This document shows positions 1 through 7,683 of a stretch of DNA of 64,000 nucleotides, piece by piece. Position 1 is the stretch's first letter; each line of letters starts with the position of its first letter. A program made the position numbers and the translations under genes. The notes below the pieces were generated by a model. The model was not told the DNA's origin. It saw only the letters and a program-made list of their open reading frames with translations, and did not search any database. Source of the DNA: Desulfovibrio piger (lineage in GTDB: Bacteria; Desulfobacterota; Desulfovibrionia; Desulfovibrionales; Desulfovibrionaceae); NCBI RefSeq assembly GCF_012843875.1, contig NZ_JABAFY010000002.1, positions 62,001-126,000 on the forward strand, read 5' to 3'.

Positions 1-3
1 GCA

Positions 4-867
4 TCAATTCCGGCGCGAGAATTGTCCGCCGGACACGTAAAAGGTGTTCTCCACCACGAACAGAGCCTTGGGGTCCACCATGAAGACCAGGTTCTCCAGA
101 CGCTTGAGGGCCACGTTGTTGGTGACGGTGAGCAGGATCTCCCTGTCGCCGCCGGAATAGGCGCCCTTGCCCCGGATCAGGGTCACGCCGAAGCGCTCGC
201 TGGCCAGGATGGCCTCGCTGACCTCCTCGCCCTTCTCGGAAATGATCATCACCAGCTTGCGGTGGTTGAACAGACCCACCACATACTCCAGCGTATTGGC
301 CGAGATGAACATCATGATGGTGGACGCGATGATGATGTCCAGCGACAGGCTGAACGCGCCCACCAGGAAGATGCAGATGTTGACCGCAAAGCTGAACTGC
401 CCGATGGGGATGTTCCAGCGCTGTTTCAGGGCCACGGCGATGATGTCCGTACCGCCGCCGCTGCCGAGGGTGCGCAGCATCATGCCCACGCCGGTGCCGT
501 GCAGCACCCCGGCCACCACGGCGGCGTAGACCTCGTTGTTGATGGGGATCTGGAAGTCCACGAACATGCCGAAGATGGTAGTACAGATGGTGCCGTAGGC
601 CGTATAGAGCAAGAAGCGGCGCCCCACGAAGAACCAGCCCCAGACCCAGATGGGGATGGAGAGCACCAGATACCAGATCAGGGGCGTCAGCAGGCCGGTA
701 TTGTAGAACACCAGCAGGGCCATGCCCAGGACACCGCCAGCCAGCATGGCGTGCGAAGCCACGACGCTCTTGACGCATACGGTGACGAAAAAGGCGCCGA
801 TGGTCAGCCAGAGCAGGTTCCACCAGACGGACTCAGCGAGCCTGTTATTGTATGTTTTCAGCTTCAT
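4..867 (-). CDS. YitT-family multipass membrane protein
   Basis: 287-aa inner-membrane protein of the YitT/DUF161-DUF2179 family. The N-terminal half is a series of hydrophobic segments (about residues 15-200) with a conserved glycine-rich loop reading LGSGGGTDIIAV near residue 135. The last 80 residues form a soluble domain (VMIISEKGEEVSEAIL... then FMVDPKALFVVENTFYV) of the DUF2179 type. The stop codon lies at positions 4-6, so the gene is complete even though it touches the window edge. Transport or signalling roles have been suggested for the family, but the substrate is unknown and nothing here adds to that. It runs in the same direction as the TauE/SafE exporter upstream, with about 170 bp between them. 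Confidence 0.85.
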   Translation of the reverse strand: MKLKTYNNRLAESVWWNLLWLTIGAFFVTVCVKSVVASHAMLAGGVLGMALLVFYNTGLLTPLIWYLVLSIPIWVWGWFFVGRRFLLYTAYGTICTTIFGMFVDFQIPINNEVYAAVVAGVLHGTGVGMMLRTLGSGGGTDIIAVALKQRWNIPIGQFSFAVNICIFLVGAFSLSLDIIIASTIMMFISANTLEYVVGLFNHRKLVMIISEKGEEVSEAILASERFGVTLIRGKGAYSGGDREILLTVTNNVALKRLENLVFMVDPKALFVVENTFYVSGGQFSRRN

Positions 868-1038
868 GGGTCTCCCGATTCGAAATGGTTACGGTGGAAG
901 GCCGCGTGCCAGCCTTGAAACAGGGACGGACAGGCCCGTTCCGTCCAAGGCCGCCGCGCTCCGCAAAAGAGCACGACGGCCTCGGCAGGGACGCGAGGCC
1001 CCGAAACGGTGACGGTCCCGGTCCGCCCGGGGATGATC

Positions 1039-1836
1039 CTAGAACAGGCCCACCAGCATGCGCAGGGCCACGATGATGAGGAAGACGGCAAAGCCCTTCT
1101 TGAGCTTGGCCGTGGGCAGGGAGTGGGAAAGCCTGGCACCGATGGGGGCCGTCATGAAGCTGGCGGCAGCGATGCCGAAAAAGGCCATCAGGTTCACGAA
1201 GCCCACACAGCCGGCGGGCAGGCCGGGGGCATTCCAGCCGCCCACGATATAGCCCAGCGTACCGGCCACGGCGATGGGGAAGCCGATGGCGGCCGAGGTG
1301 CCCACGGCGTGATGCAGGGGCACGTTGCAGAAGCTCATGAACGGCACGGAGAGCGTCCCGCCGCCGATGCCCACGAAACTGGAGATGAGGCCGATGACGC
1401 CGCCCACACCGGCGGTGCCCAGGGCGCCGGGCATCTCACGACTGGCCGGGGGACGGTAGTTGGACAGCATCTGCAGGGACACGAAGCCCAGGAAGCAGAT
1501 GAAGAAGACCTTCAGGAACAGGGTCGGCATGTGGGTGGCCACCAGACCGCCCAGGAAGGTGCCCAGCAGGATGCCGGGCGTGATGTTGCGAAAGATGTCC
1601 CAGTGGACGGCACCGCGTTTGTGATGGGCCCGGCTGCTGGAGATGGACGTGATCATGATGCTGGCCAGCGAGGTGCCCAGGGCTATCTGCTGCACATATT
1701 CGGCCGGGATGCCCTGACTGGGAAAGACCGCCACCATCATGGGCACGATGACGATACCGCCGCCCACGCCCAGCAGACCGGCAAGCACACCGGCCACGGC
1801 GCCGCAGCACAAATAGACAAGGATTGAAACGAGCAT
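1039..1836 (-). CDS. TauE/SafE (TSUP) family sulfite/anion exporter
   Basis: 265-aa integral membrane protein of the TSUP family. It has the two glycine-rich repeats typical of the family: AGVLAGLLGVGGGIVIVP near residue 15 and LISSFVGIGGGTLSVP near residue 145, each followed by hydrophobic helices. The chosen start is the ATG at 1834-1836 (MLVSILVYL), preceded by a GGAAGG-type ribosome site. The open frame extends another 61 codons upstream, but that extension is arginine-rich and unlike a membrane protein. Family members move sulfite, sulfonates or other organosulfur anions. In a sulfate reducer a sulfur-anion role is plausible but not shown by the sequence. Confidence 0.88.
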   Translation of the reverse strand: MLVSILVYLCCGAVAGVLAGLLGVGGGIVIVPMMVAVFPSQGIPAEYVQQIALGTSLASIMITSISSSRAHHKRGAVHWDIFRNITPGILLGTFLGGLVATHMPTLFLKVFFICFLGFVSLQMLSNYRPPASREMPGALGTAGVGGVIGLISSFVGIGGGTLSVPFMSFCNVPLHHAVGTSAAIGFPIAVAGTLGYIVGGWNAPGLPAGCVGFVNLMAFFGIAAASFMTAPIGARLSHSLPTAKLKKGFAVFLIIVALRMLVGLF

Positions 1837-2031
1837 GACGACCTTCCTCCATGGCAGCGCAGGTCGTGCCCGGAGGCGCGATCGCGGTACGAAACGGCAG
1901 AAAAAACAAAAAGGCGTGGGGCCACGGGCCCCGTCACGCCCCCGGGACAGGCACCGGACACCTGCCGCTGGTCCGGCGCAATACCTCAAGAAAGTAGACA
2001 AAGCACCCCAAAGCGTCAACTGACTTTTTGC

Positions 2032-2060
2032 TTTACAAAGCGCCCGGCAGCGTCTAGGTT
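2032..2060 (+). promoter_or_regulatory. candidate sigma-70 promoter for the pyrB leader
   Basis: TTTACA (2032-2037), a 17-nt spacer and TAGGTT (2055-2060) fit a sigma-70 promoter. Transcription would start near 2066, almost on the ATG of the candidate leader peptide at 2068. That implies either near-leaderless translation or another promoter further upstream, so the assignment is tentative. Confidence 0.35.
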
Positions 2061-2067
2061 TGCCCCC

Positions 2068-2175
2068 ATGAAATGTCTGGCAACGTACCGCGGTGATCTG
2101 CGCCCTGTGAACGCCGTTCGCAGGGGTTCTGCCCGGTTTTTCTTTTGTCCCGCCGTTGAGCGGGCTTTTTTTTAA
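2068..2175 (+). CDS. pyrL-like leader peptide overlapping an attenuator
   Basis: 35-codon open frame beginning [10 protein letters not shown] and ending RAFF-stop. Its TAA (2173-2175) falls at the end of the T-tract of the attenuator, only 20 nt before pyrB. The coding region passes through a T-rich stretch (2136-2146, encoding FFF) just before the terminator stem. E. coli pyrL has the same layout: a short peptide read across a U-rich pause region and over the attenuator, so that low UTP couples the ribosome to RNA polymerase and blocks termination. What is seen is the frame, the T-rich run and the terminator; UTP control is inferred from the analogy. No strong Shine-Dalgarno precedes the ATG. 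Confidence 0.55.
   Translation: MKCLATYRGDLRPVNAVRRGSARFFFCPAVERAFF
2147..2173 (+). terminator. pyrB attenuator (rho-independent terminator in the leader)
   Basis: CCCGC (2149-2153) pairs with GCGGG (2160-2164), followed by a run of eight T (2166-2173), ending 22 nt before the pyrB start. GCCCG at 2131-2135 could alternatively pair with CGGGC at 2161-2165, which would disrupt the terminator stem. A terminator placed here, between promoter and gene, is expected of an attenuator and not of a gene end. Confidence 0.7.
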
Positions 2176-2195
2176 TCCTGCAACCCCACGACGCC

Positions 2196-3149
2196 ATGAC
2201 TACAGATACTACGTACCGCTGGCCGCACAAAGACCTGCTGGACGTCACCCAGCTCGACGCACAGGACGTGCGTCACCTGCTGAACGTGGCCGCCAGTTTC
2301 CAGGAAATCAACCTGAGACCCGTCAAAAAGGTGCCTACCCTCAAGGGCAAGACCGTGGTGCTCTTCTTCGTGGAGAACAGCACCCGCACCAAGACGTCTT
2401 TCGATGTGGCCGGCAAGCGCCTTTCCGCCGACACCTACTCCCTGGCCAAGTCCGGTTCCAGCCTCAACAAGGGCGAGAGCCTCAAGGACACGGCCCTGAC
2501 CCTGCAGGCCATGGGGCCTGACGTCATCGTCATCCGTCATCCCAGCAGCGGCGCGGCCCAGTTCCTGGCCGAGCGTGTCTCCTGCGGCATCGTCAACGGC
2601 GGTGACGGCTGGCATGCCCATCCCACCCAGGCCCTGCTGGACAGCTTCGCCCTGCGGCAGGTCTGGGGCGATGCCTTTGCCGGTAAACAGGTGCTCATCC
2701 TGGGCGACATCGCCCACAGCCGCGTGGCCCGCTCCAACGTGCACCTGCTCACCATGCTGGGCGCCAAGGTGCGCCTGTGCGCGCCGCGCACCCTGCTGCC
2801 CGCCGGTGTGGAATCCTGGCCCGTGGACGTGTACGGCGACCTCAACCAGGCCGTGCGCGACACCGACGCCGTCATGTGCCTGCGCCTGCAGCTGGAACGC
2901 CAGCAGGCAGGCCTGCTGCCCGACCTGGCCGAATATTCCCGCCGCTTCTGCCTGACCGAACGTCATCTGGAACTCACCCACCCCGGCGTGAAGGTCCTGC
3001 ATCCCGGCCCCATGAACCGCGGGCTGGAGATTTCCAACGACGTGGCCGACGACCCGCGCAGCCTGGTCCTCGATCAGGTGGCGTCCGGTGTGGCCACCCG
3101 CATGGCCGTCCTCTACCTGCTGGCCACCCGTAACGATGGAGGTTGCTAA
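2196..3149 (+). CDS. pyrB: aspartate carbamoyltransferase catalytic subunit
   Basis: 317 aa, the usual length for the ATCase catalytic chain. It condenses carbamoyl phosphate with aspartate in the first committed step of pyrimidine synthesis. Visible motifs are the carbamoyl-phosphate site [10 protein letters not shown] near residue 62, HPTQALLD near 145, and [10 protein letters not shown] near 272. The stop is immediately followed by the ATG of pyrC, so the two form an operon. No regulatory subunit (pyrI) lies nearby. Expression is probably controlled by the leader peptide/attenuator at 2068-2175. The start is supported by its distance from the attenuator. Confidence 0.97.
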   Translation: MTTDTTYRWPHKDLLDVTQLDAQDVRHLLNVAASFQEINLRPVKKVPTLKGKTVVLFFVENSTRTKTSFDVAGKRLSADTYSLAKSGSSLNKGESLKDTALTLQAMGPDVIVIRHPSSGAAQFLAERVSCGIVNGGDGWHAHPTQALLDSFALRQVWGDAFAGKQVLILGDIAHSRVARSNVHLLTMLGAKVRLCAPRTLLPAGVESWPVDVYGDLNQAVRDTDAVMCLRLQLERQQAGLLPDLAEYSRRFCLTERHLELTHPGVKVLHPGPMNRGLEISNDVADDPRSLVLDQVASGVATRMAVLYLLATRNDGGC

Positions 3150-4412
3150 ATGACCCTGTGCATCAAGAACGCCCGTCACCTGGACGCCCCCGTTGACCTG
3201 CTGGTGCGGGACGGCAAGATCGTGACCATGACCCCCGCCGGCCATCACGCCGCGCCCGAAGGCAGCCAGATCGTGGACGCCCGCGGCCTGATCCTCATGC
3301 CCAGCATGGTGGACGCCCACGTCCACCTGCGCGAGCCCGGCTTCGAATACAAGGAAGACATCAACACCGGCCTGGAGGCCGCCGCCCGCGGCGGTTTCGG
3401 TTCGGTCATGTGCATGGCCAACACCAAGCCCGTCAACGACAACGCCAGCGTCACCCGTTTCATGCTGGACCGCGCCGCCCAGACCCATCCCCACGGTCCG
3501 CGCCTCTGCCCCATCGCCGCCGCCACCGTGGGCCTGGCCGGTGAAGAGATGGCCCCCCTGCAGGAGCTCAAGGACGCCGGTTGCGTGGCCATCTCCAACG
3601 ACGGCCGTCCCATGCCCGGCACCGAACTGCTGCGCCGCGTCATGGAATACGGCGCCGACCTGGGCCTGACCTTCATCGATCACTGCGAGGACAGCACCCT
3701 GGCCCGCGGCTGGGTCATGAACGAAGGTCCCCTCAGCGGCAGCCTGGGCGTCAAGGGCCAGCCCCCGGTGGGCGAGGCCGTGCAGGCCGCCCGCGACATC
3801 ATGCTGGCCGAATACCTGAACCTGCCCGTGCACATCGCCCACGTCTCCAGCGCCCTGACCGTGGACATCATCGCCTGGGGCAAGGCCCGCGGCGTCAAGG
3901 TCACGGCCGAGACCTGCCCCCACTACCTGACGCTGGATGAATCCGCGCTGGACGGCTACAACACCAACGCCAAGGTCAGCCCGCCGCTGCGCCGCCCCGA
4001 AGACCGCGAGGCCCTGCGCCGGGCCATCAAGGACGGCACCATCGACATCCTGGCCACCGACCACGCCCCCCACGCCGCCCATGAAAAGGAGCGTACCCTG
4101 GACGAGGCCCCCTGCGGCTTCACCGGCATGGATCTGGCCCTGACCCTGACATGGCAGCTGGTGCGCGAGGGTGTCATCAGCGAGGCCGACCTGCACCGCC
4201 TCTGGAGCGTGCGCCCGGCCGAGATCTTCAATCTGCCCCTCAACCGCTTCGAGCCCGGCGATCCGGCCGACTTCTTCCTCTTCGATCCCGAAGAAAAGTG
4301 GACCGTCAGCCGCGAGACCCTGTACTCCAAGAGCTACAACACTCCCTTCCTGGGCCGGGAGATGCAGGGCCGCGTCCGCCATCACTGGCTGGGCGGCGTG
4401 CAGCTGTTCTAA
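3150..4412 (+). CDS. pyrC: dihydroorotase (class I)
   Basis: 420 aa, amidohydrolase superfamily, type I dihydroorotase size. It cyclises carbamoyl aspartate to dihydroorotate. Metal-binding DAHVHLREPG sits near residue 52 and ATDHAPHAAHEKE near residue 302, with CPHYLTLDES in between. It starts directly after the pyrB stop with a GGAGG ribosome site inside the pyrB end (ATGGAGGTTGC), which indicates translational coupling. A strong terminator follows at 4440-4489. Confidence 0.97.
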   Translation: MTLCIKNARHLDAPVDLLVRDGKIVTMTPAGHHAAPEGSQIVDARGLILMPSMVDAHVHLREPGFEYKEDINTGLEAAARGGFGSVMCMANTKPVNDNASVTRFMLDRAAQTHPHGPRLCPIAAATVGLAGEEMAPLQELKDAGCVAISNDGRPMPGTELLRRVMEYGADLGLTFIDHCEDSTLARGWVMNEGPLSGSLGVKGQPPVGEAVQAARDIMLAEYLNLPVHIAHVSSALTVDIIAWGKARGVKVTAETCPHYLTLDESALDGYNTNAKVSPPLRRPEDREALRRAIKDGTIDILATDHAPHAAHEKERTLDEAPCGFTGMDLALTLTWQLVREGVISEADLHRLWSVRPAEIFNLPLNRFEPGDPADFFLFDPEEKWTVSRETLYSKSYNTPFLGREMQGRVRHHWLGGVQLF

Positions 4413-4439
4413 AAAACAGGGAAAAGCCCTTGTAACTTT

Positions 4440-4489
4440 GTGCCATGCCCGAACGGTGTCCGTGCCGACGGGCATGGCACTTTTTTTTT
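4440..4489 (+). terminator. rho-independent terminator after pyrBC
   Basis: A 12-bp perfect stem (4440-4451 with 4469-4480), a 17-nt loop and nine T residues (4481-4489). It closes the pyrBC operon. Confidence 0.9.
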
Positions 4490-4833
4490 CGGATCGGAGG
4501 AAGGGCTCCCCGTAGCGCTGCTGTCGATGCCCGCAGATGCCCTGTCGCAACGGTCACGGCCTGCTCCTGCTTTCGGGCAGCACGAGGCGTGGCCCATCCC
4601 CTCCCCGATGACGCACAGGGCTGTCCCCTGCTCAGGACTCAGGACAGGACGAAACTAATCCCCCAAACGTCGGTTATCGTATGCCTCCTGTTCCCGGGCT
4701 TATCATGAGCGAAGATATCCCTGGAGCTTGTGCGTGTATCGTTCCCACCTATGCCATGAAAGCAGCCGGCAAGCCTTTTAAAGACCATCGTAAAACTACA
4801 TATCGTGAACATATATCTCCTTAAAAAATCACA
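4490..4833. other. intergenic, no gene recognised
   Basis: About 340 bp between the pyrC terminator and the small membrane protein gene. It becomes AT-rich toward its right end (about 4740-4833). Short open frames here are terminator readthroughs or shadows. No repeat or RNA gene was recognised. Confidence 0.5.
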
Positions 4834-5172
4834 ATGAACAATAAGTTAGCATCCATAAAGATTTTTTCATGGGAATTTATATGGCTGCTGTTTTGTGGCT
4901 TCATGACCATAGTATGGGTGAGTGAAGTCTGGGACGTCAAAACCGCACCGGAGAAATACGCTTGCTTGTGGGGCGGTGAAGGGCCCGTGGCTCGACTGTG
5001 GTACTATGCCTCGGAAAGTCTTTACTTGCTTCACCTTGCCTGTCTGATCGTTTGGTTCTTGTCTGGAATATGGCTTTGTGTGTGCCGATGCTCTCTCAAA
5101 CGTGCATTGCTGCTTGCGCATGTTTGTCTGAGCATGTTGTGGCTCACGGCTGCTCTTATAACAAACTGCTGA
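4834..5172 (+). CDS. small hydrophobic membrane protein, unrecognised
   Basis: 112-aa protein with three likely membrane segments (about residues 13-30, 61-80 and 88-107) separated by a polar loop containing APEKYACLWGGEGP. I do not recognise a family. It is markedly more AT-rich than its neighbours (codons such as TTT, ATA and TTA are common), which suggests recent acquisition or a fast-evolving orphan. No good Shine-Dalgarno is seen upstream of the ATG. It stands alone, with terminators on both sides (4440-4489 and 5370-5403). It could be a non-coding AT-rich island with a chance frame, but the clean alternation of hydrophobic and polar stretches favours a real gene. Confidence 0.5.
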   Translation: MNNKLASIKIFSWEFIWLLFCGFMTIVWVSEVWDVKTAPEKYACLWGGEGPVARLWYYASESLYLLHLACLIVWFLSGIWLCVCRCSLKRALLLAHVCLSMLWLTAALITNC

Positions 5173-5369
5173 CGCTGCCGACCAGGCTTGCCAAAGGAAT
5201 GTTGCTCCGGACCTTGCTCACCTCTCTTTTATCCTGCGCCCTATTGCCAGGACATATGGGGATACCCTTATTGATGCCATGCCAATGGCCTGTCTGATGG
5301 GCCTGTGATTCCCTTTTCAGGAACAAGTCGCAGGGAAACGAAAACTTCCATGCAATACAAATGATGCGG

Positions 5370-5403
5370 AAAGGCACCTTTGAGATGCAAAGGTGCCTTT
5401 CTT
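5370..5403 (+). terminator. rho-independent terminator
   Basis: AAAGGCACCTTT (5370-5381) pairs perfectly with AAAGGTGCCTTT (5389-5400) across a 7-nt loop. A-rich and T-rich flanks on both sides would let it work in either direction. The remaining 5173-5644 stretch holds no other recognised feature. Confidence 0.65.
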
Positions 5404-5644
5404 ATGCCCGCTCAATGCCTGCATCGCCAAAGCCTGATGGACGAGGCGCGCCTACATTCCTGAGGCGAAAAGTCCTTTTGGGGAAAGCAGCTGACACAGC
5501 CTTGCAGGCCCTCCCCTGCCTTCGCCGCCATCTTCCCTCCCCTGCCCTTTTCCGCCGGGAAAGCTGCTCCGGTCTTGCTGGTCTTTGTCCGCCGCCGGCG
5601 CTATGCTCCTTCCAGTTCAAGATCTTTTTCGGGAGGATACCGCC

Positions 5645-6514
5645 ATGCATCTTCGTCAGCCCGCTGTCGCAGGCCGTTTTTATACTGATGTCCCGGCCGA
5701 CCTGCGCGCCGAAGTGGAGTCGTTCCTGAAACAGGGGGCGGCCCTGCCCGCTTCGGCCCTTGCCGCCGGGGATGCGGCCCATCTGGCGGGCCTCATGCTC
5801 CCCCATGCCGGGCACGTCTACAGCGGCCGGGTCATCGGCGCCACTCTGGCCCATGTGCGCCTGCCGCGCACGGTCTTCCTGCTTTGCCCCAATCATACCG
5901 GCCTGGGCACGCCTCTGTCCGTCTGGCCCGCCGGTGCCTGGCAGACCCCGCTGGGCCCCGTGCCCGTGGACGGTGAGATGGCCCGCCTGCTCTGCGAGGC
6001 CGACGAGGATTTCAGCGCTGATGTCATGGGACATGTGCGGGAACACAGCATCGAGGTCCTGCTGCCCTTCCTCCAGGTCTGCGCGGGCGATGCGCCCCTG
6101 CATGTGGTGCCTGTTTGTGTGGGCACCGGCCAGGCCCCTGTACTGCGCACGGCCGGACAGCGCCTGGCCCGGGTCCTGGAGCGCTGCCGGAGCCGCGACG
6201 GCCGGCGCCCCCTGCTGCTGGTCAGCTCGGACATGAACCACTACGAAGACCAGCGGACCACCCTGCGCAAGGACGACCTGGCCCTGGACGCCGCCCTCAA
6301 AGGCGATGCCGACGCCCTGCTGGCCACCGTGGCCCGGGAGGGCATCAGCATGTGCGGGGCCGCGCCGCTGGCTCTGGCATTCTATGCCCTGCACGCCTGG
6401 GCGCCCGATGCGGCAGTGCGCGCAACCCTGGTCATGCACGAAACGTCCGCCGCTGTTTCGCACGATACGGGACACGTCGTGGGCTACGCCGGACTGCGTA
6501 TCTTCAGCTGCTGA
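5645..6514 (+). CDS. MEMO1 / AmmeMemoRadiSam system protein B family
   Basis: 289 aa, the normal length for the MEMO family. Recognisable motifs are RQPAVAGRFYT at the N-terminus, MLPHAGHVYSGR near residue 51, LLCPNHTGLG near 78, HSIEVLLPF near 135, and LLVSSDMNHYED near 192. The fold is related to extradiol dioxygenases and the conserved His residues could bind metal. In many bacteria it sits with an AMMECR1 domain protein and a radical-SAM enzyme, but neither is next to it here. The start at 5645 has a GGGAGGA site 8 nt upstream; the open frame extends 20 codons further without a better site. The molecular function in bacteria is not established. Confidence 0.88.
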   Translation: MHLRQPAVAGRFYTDVPADLRAEVESFLKQGAALPASALAAGDAAHLAGLMLPHAGHVYSGRVIGATLAHVRLPRTVFLLCPNHTGLGTPLSVWPAGAWQTPLGPVPVDGEMARLLCEADEDFSADVMGHVREHSIEVLLPFLQVCAGDAPLHVVPVCVGTGQAPVLRTAGQRLARVLERCRSRDGRRPLLLVSSDMNHYEDQRTTLRKDDLALDAALKGDADALLATVAREGISMCGAAPLALAFYALHAWAPDAAVRATLVMHETSAAVSHDTGHVVGYAGLRIFSC

Positions 6515-6585
6515 AAGACCCGTCAAAAAAACAAGCAAAAAGCTCGGAATCCCTTGTCCTAAGCCTGTTTCTTCGGATTGTTACG

Positions 6586-6614
6586 TTGACACAATCTTCC
6601 GGCCTTGGTACATC
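6586..6614 (+). promoter_or_regulatory. candidate sigma-70 promoter of hysBA
   Basis: TTGACA (6586-6591) with a 17-nt spacer and a weak -10, TACATC (6609-6614). It lies 70 nt upstream of the hysB start in the only intergenic gap before the hydrogenase genes. The -35 is perfect and the -10 poor, which could mean activator dependence. Confidence 0.45.
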
Positions 6615-6685
6615 CATATTACTTATGTCGTTTGGCATAACCCGACTGCCGTTTTTTTTCACTACGCCAACATGAGGAGGCATGC

Positions 6686-7636
6686 ATGAGTCTCAACAGG
6701 CGTGATTTCGTCAAACTGTGCACCGGCACAGTGGCGGGTTTCGGCGTTGCGCAGATGTTCCATCCTGCGGTTCGCGAAGCCCTGGCCGGCACGTTGACTG
6801 GCGAGCGCCCCCCTGTCATCTGGCTGCAGGGACAGGGCTGTACCGGTTGTTCAGTGTCGCTGCTGAACAACGTCAACCCCTCCATCGCTGATGTGCTGCT
6901 GAAGATCATCAGCCTCGAGTACCATCCTACCGTCATGGGCGGTGAAGGCCACGACGCCTACACCCACATGCTGAACATTGCCAAGAACTTCAAGGGCAAG
7001 TTCTTCCTGGCCATCGAAGGTTCCATCCCGCTGGCCAAGGATGGTCGCTACTGCGTGGTGGCCGAAGAGGGCCACACCGAGATCACCATGGCCGACCTGG
7101 TCAAAAAGCTGGCTCCCGATGCCGCCGCCGTGCTGGCCCTGGGTACCTGCGCTGCCTACGGCGGCATCCCCGCTGCCAAGGGTTCCGTGACCGAAGCCAT
7201 GGGTACCGGTGCCATGCTCAAGCAGGCCGGCATCAAGACCCCCGTGGTCAACATCCCCGGCTGCCCGCCCCAGCCTGACTGGATCGTGGGCACCATCGCC
7301 CTGGCCCTCCAGAAGATCAAGGAAAAGGGCCTGGAAGCCGGTCTGGCCGAAGTGGTCTCCCTGCTGGACAGCGAAGGCCGCCCGCTGCCTTTCTACGGTC
7401 GCAACGTGCACGAGAACTGCCCCTATCTGGGCAAGTACGACGAAGGCAAGTTCTCCGCCACCTTCACCGAGAAGGACGGCTGCCGCTACGACCTGGGCTG
7501 CAAGGGCCCCGGTGCGTACTGCGACTCGTTTGAACGTAAATGGAACGGCGTCAACTGGTGCGTGGCCAACGCCATCTGCATCGGCTGCACCGAGCCCTCG
7601 TTCCCCGACGGACAGAGCCCCTTCTACAGCAACTAG
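6686..7636 (+). CDS. hysB: periplasmic [NiFeSe] hydrogenase small subunit
   Basis: 316 aa. It carries the iron-sulfur clusters that pass electrons between the active site and periplasmic cytochrome c3. The N-terminus has a Tat signal (NRRDFVKLCTG) followed by a hydrophobic stretch. CTGCSVSLLN near residue 52 ligates the proximal cluster, with further cysteines in GTCAAYGGIP (about 152), NIPGCPPQPDW (about 190) and the C-terminal cluster region (ENCPYL, YDLGCKGP, CIGCTEP). An AGGAGG site precedes the start. It is followed after 47 bp by hysA, in the usual small-then-large order. Its partner's selenocysteine codon supports the NiFeSe assignment over plain NiFe. Confidence 0.95.
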   Translation: MSLNRRDFVKLCTGTVAGFGVAQMFHPAVREALAGTLTGERPPVIWLQGQGCTGCSVSLLNNVNPSIADVLLKIISLEYHPTVMGGEGHDAYTHMLNIAKNFKGKFFLAIEGSIPLAKDGRYCVVAEEGHTEITMADLVKKLAPDAAAVLALGTCAAYGGIPAAKGSVTEAMGTGAMLKQAGIKTPVVNIPGCPPQPDWIVGTIALALQKIKEKGLEAGLAEVVSLLDSEGRPLPFYGRNVHENCPYLGKYDEGKFSATFTEKDGCRYDLGCKGPGAYCDSFERKWNGVNWCVANAICIGCTEPSFPDGQSPFYSN

Positions 7637-7683
7637 AAGCGGCCCGGCTTTTCCATTTTTTCTGACGTTCAAAGGAGAGCTTT

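Noticed and set aside
22-918. Long plus-strand frame opposite the YitT gene
   Set aside because: It is the antisense shadow of a recognisable membrane protein; the composition (His, Gly, Asp-rich) is typical of complementary-strand reading of GC-rich genes.
2172-4550. 792-codon minus-strand frame across pyrBC
   Set aside because: Shadow of pyrB and pyrC, which have clear catalytic motifs on the other strand.
6636-6660. TTGGCATAACCCGACTGC as a sigma-54 promoter of hysB
   Set aside because: The GG-to-GC spacing is two bases too long for the -24/-12 consensus; a sigma-70 -35 with 17-bp spacing lies nearby.
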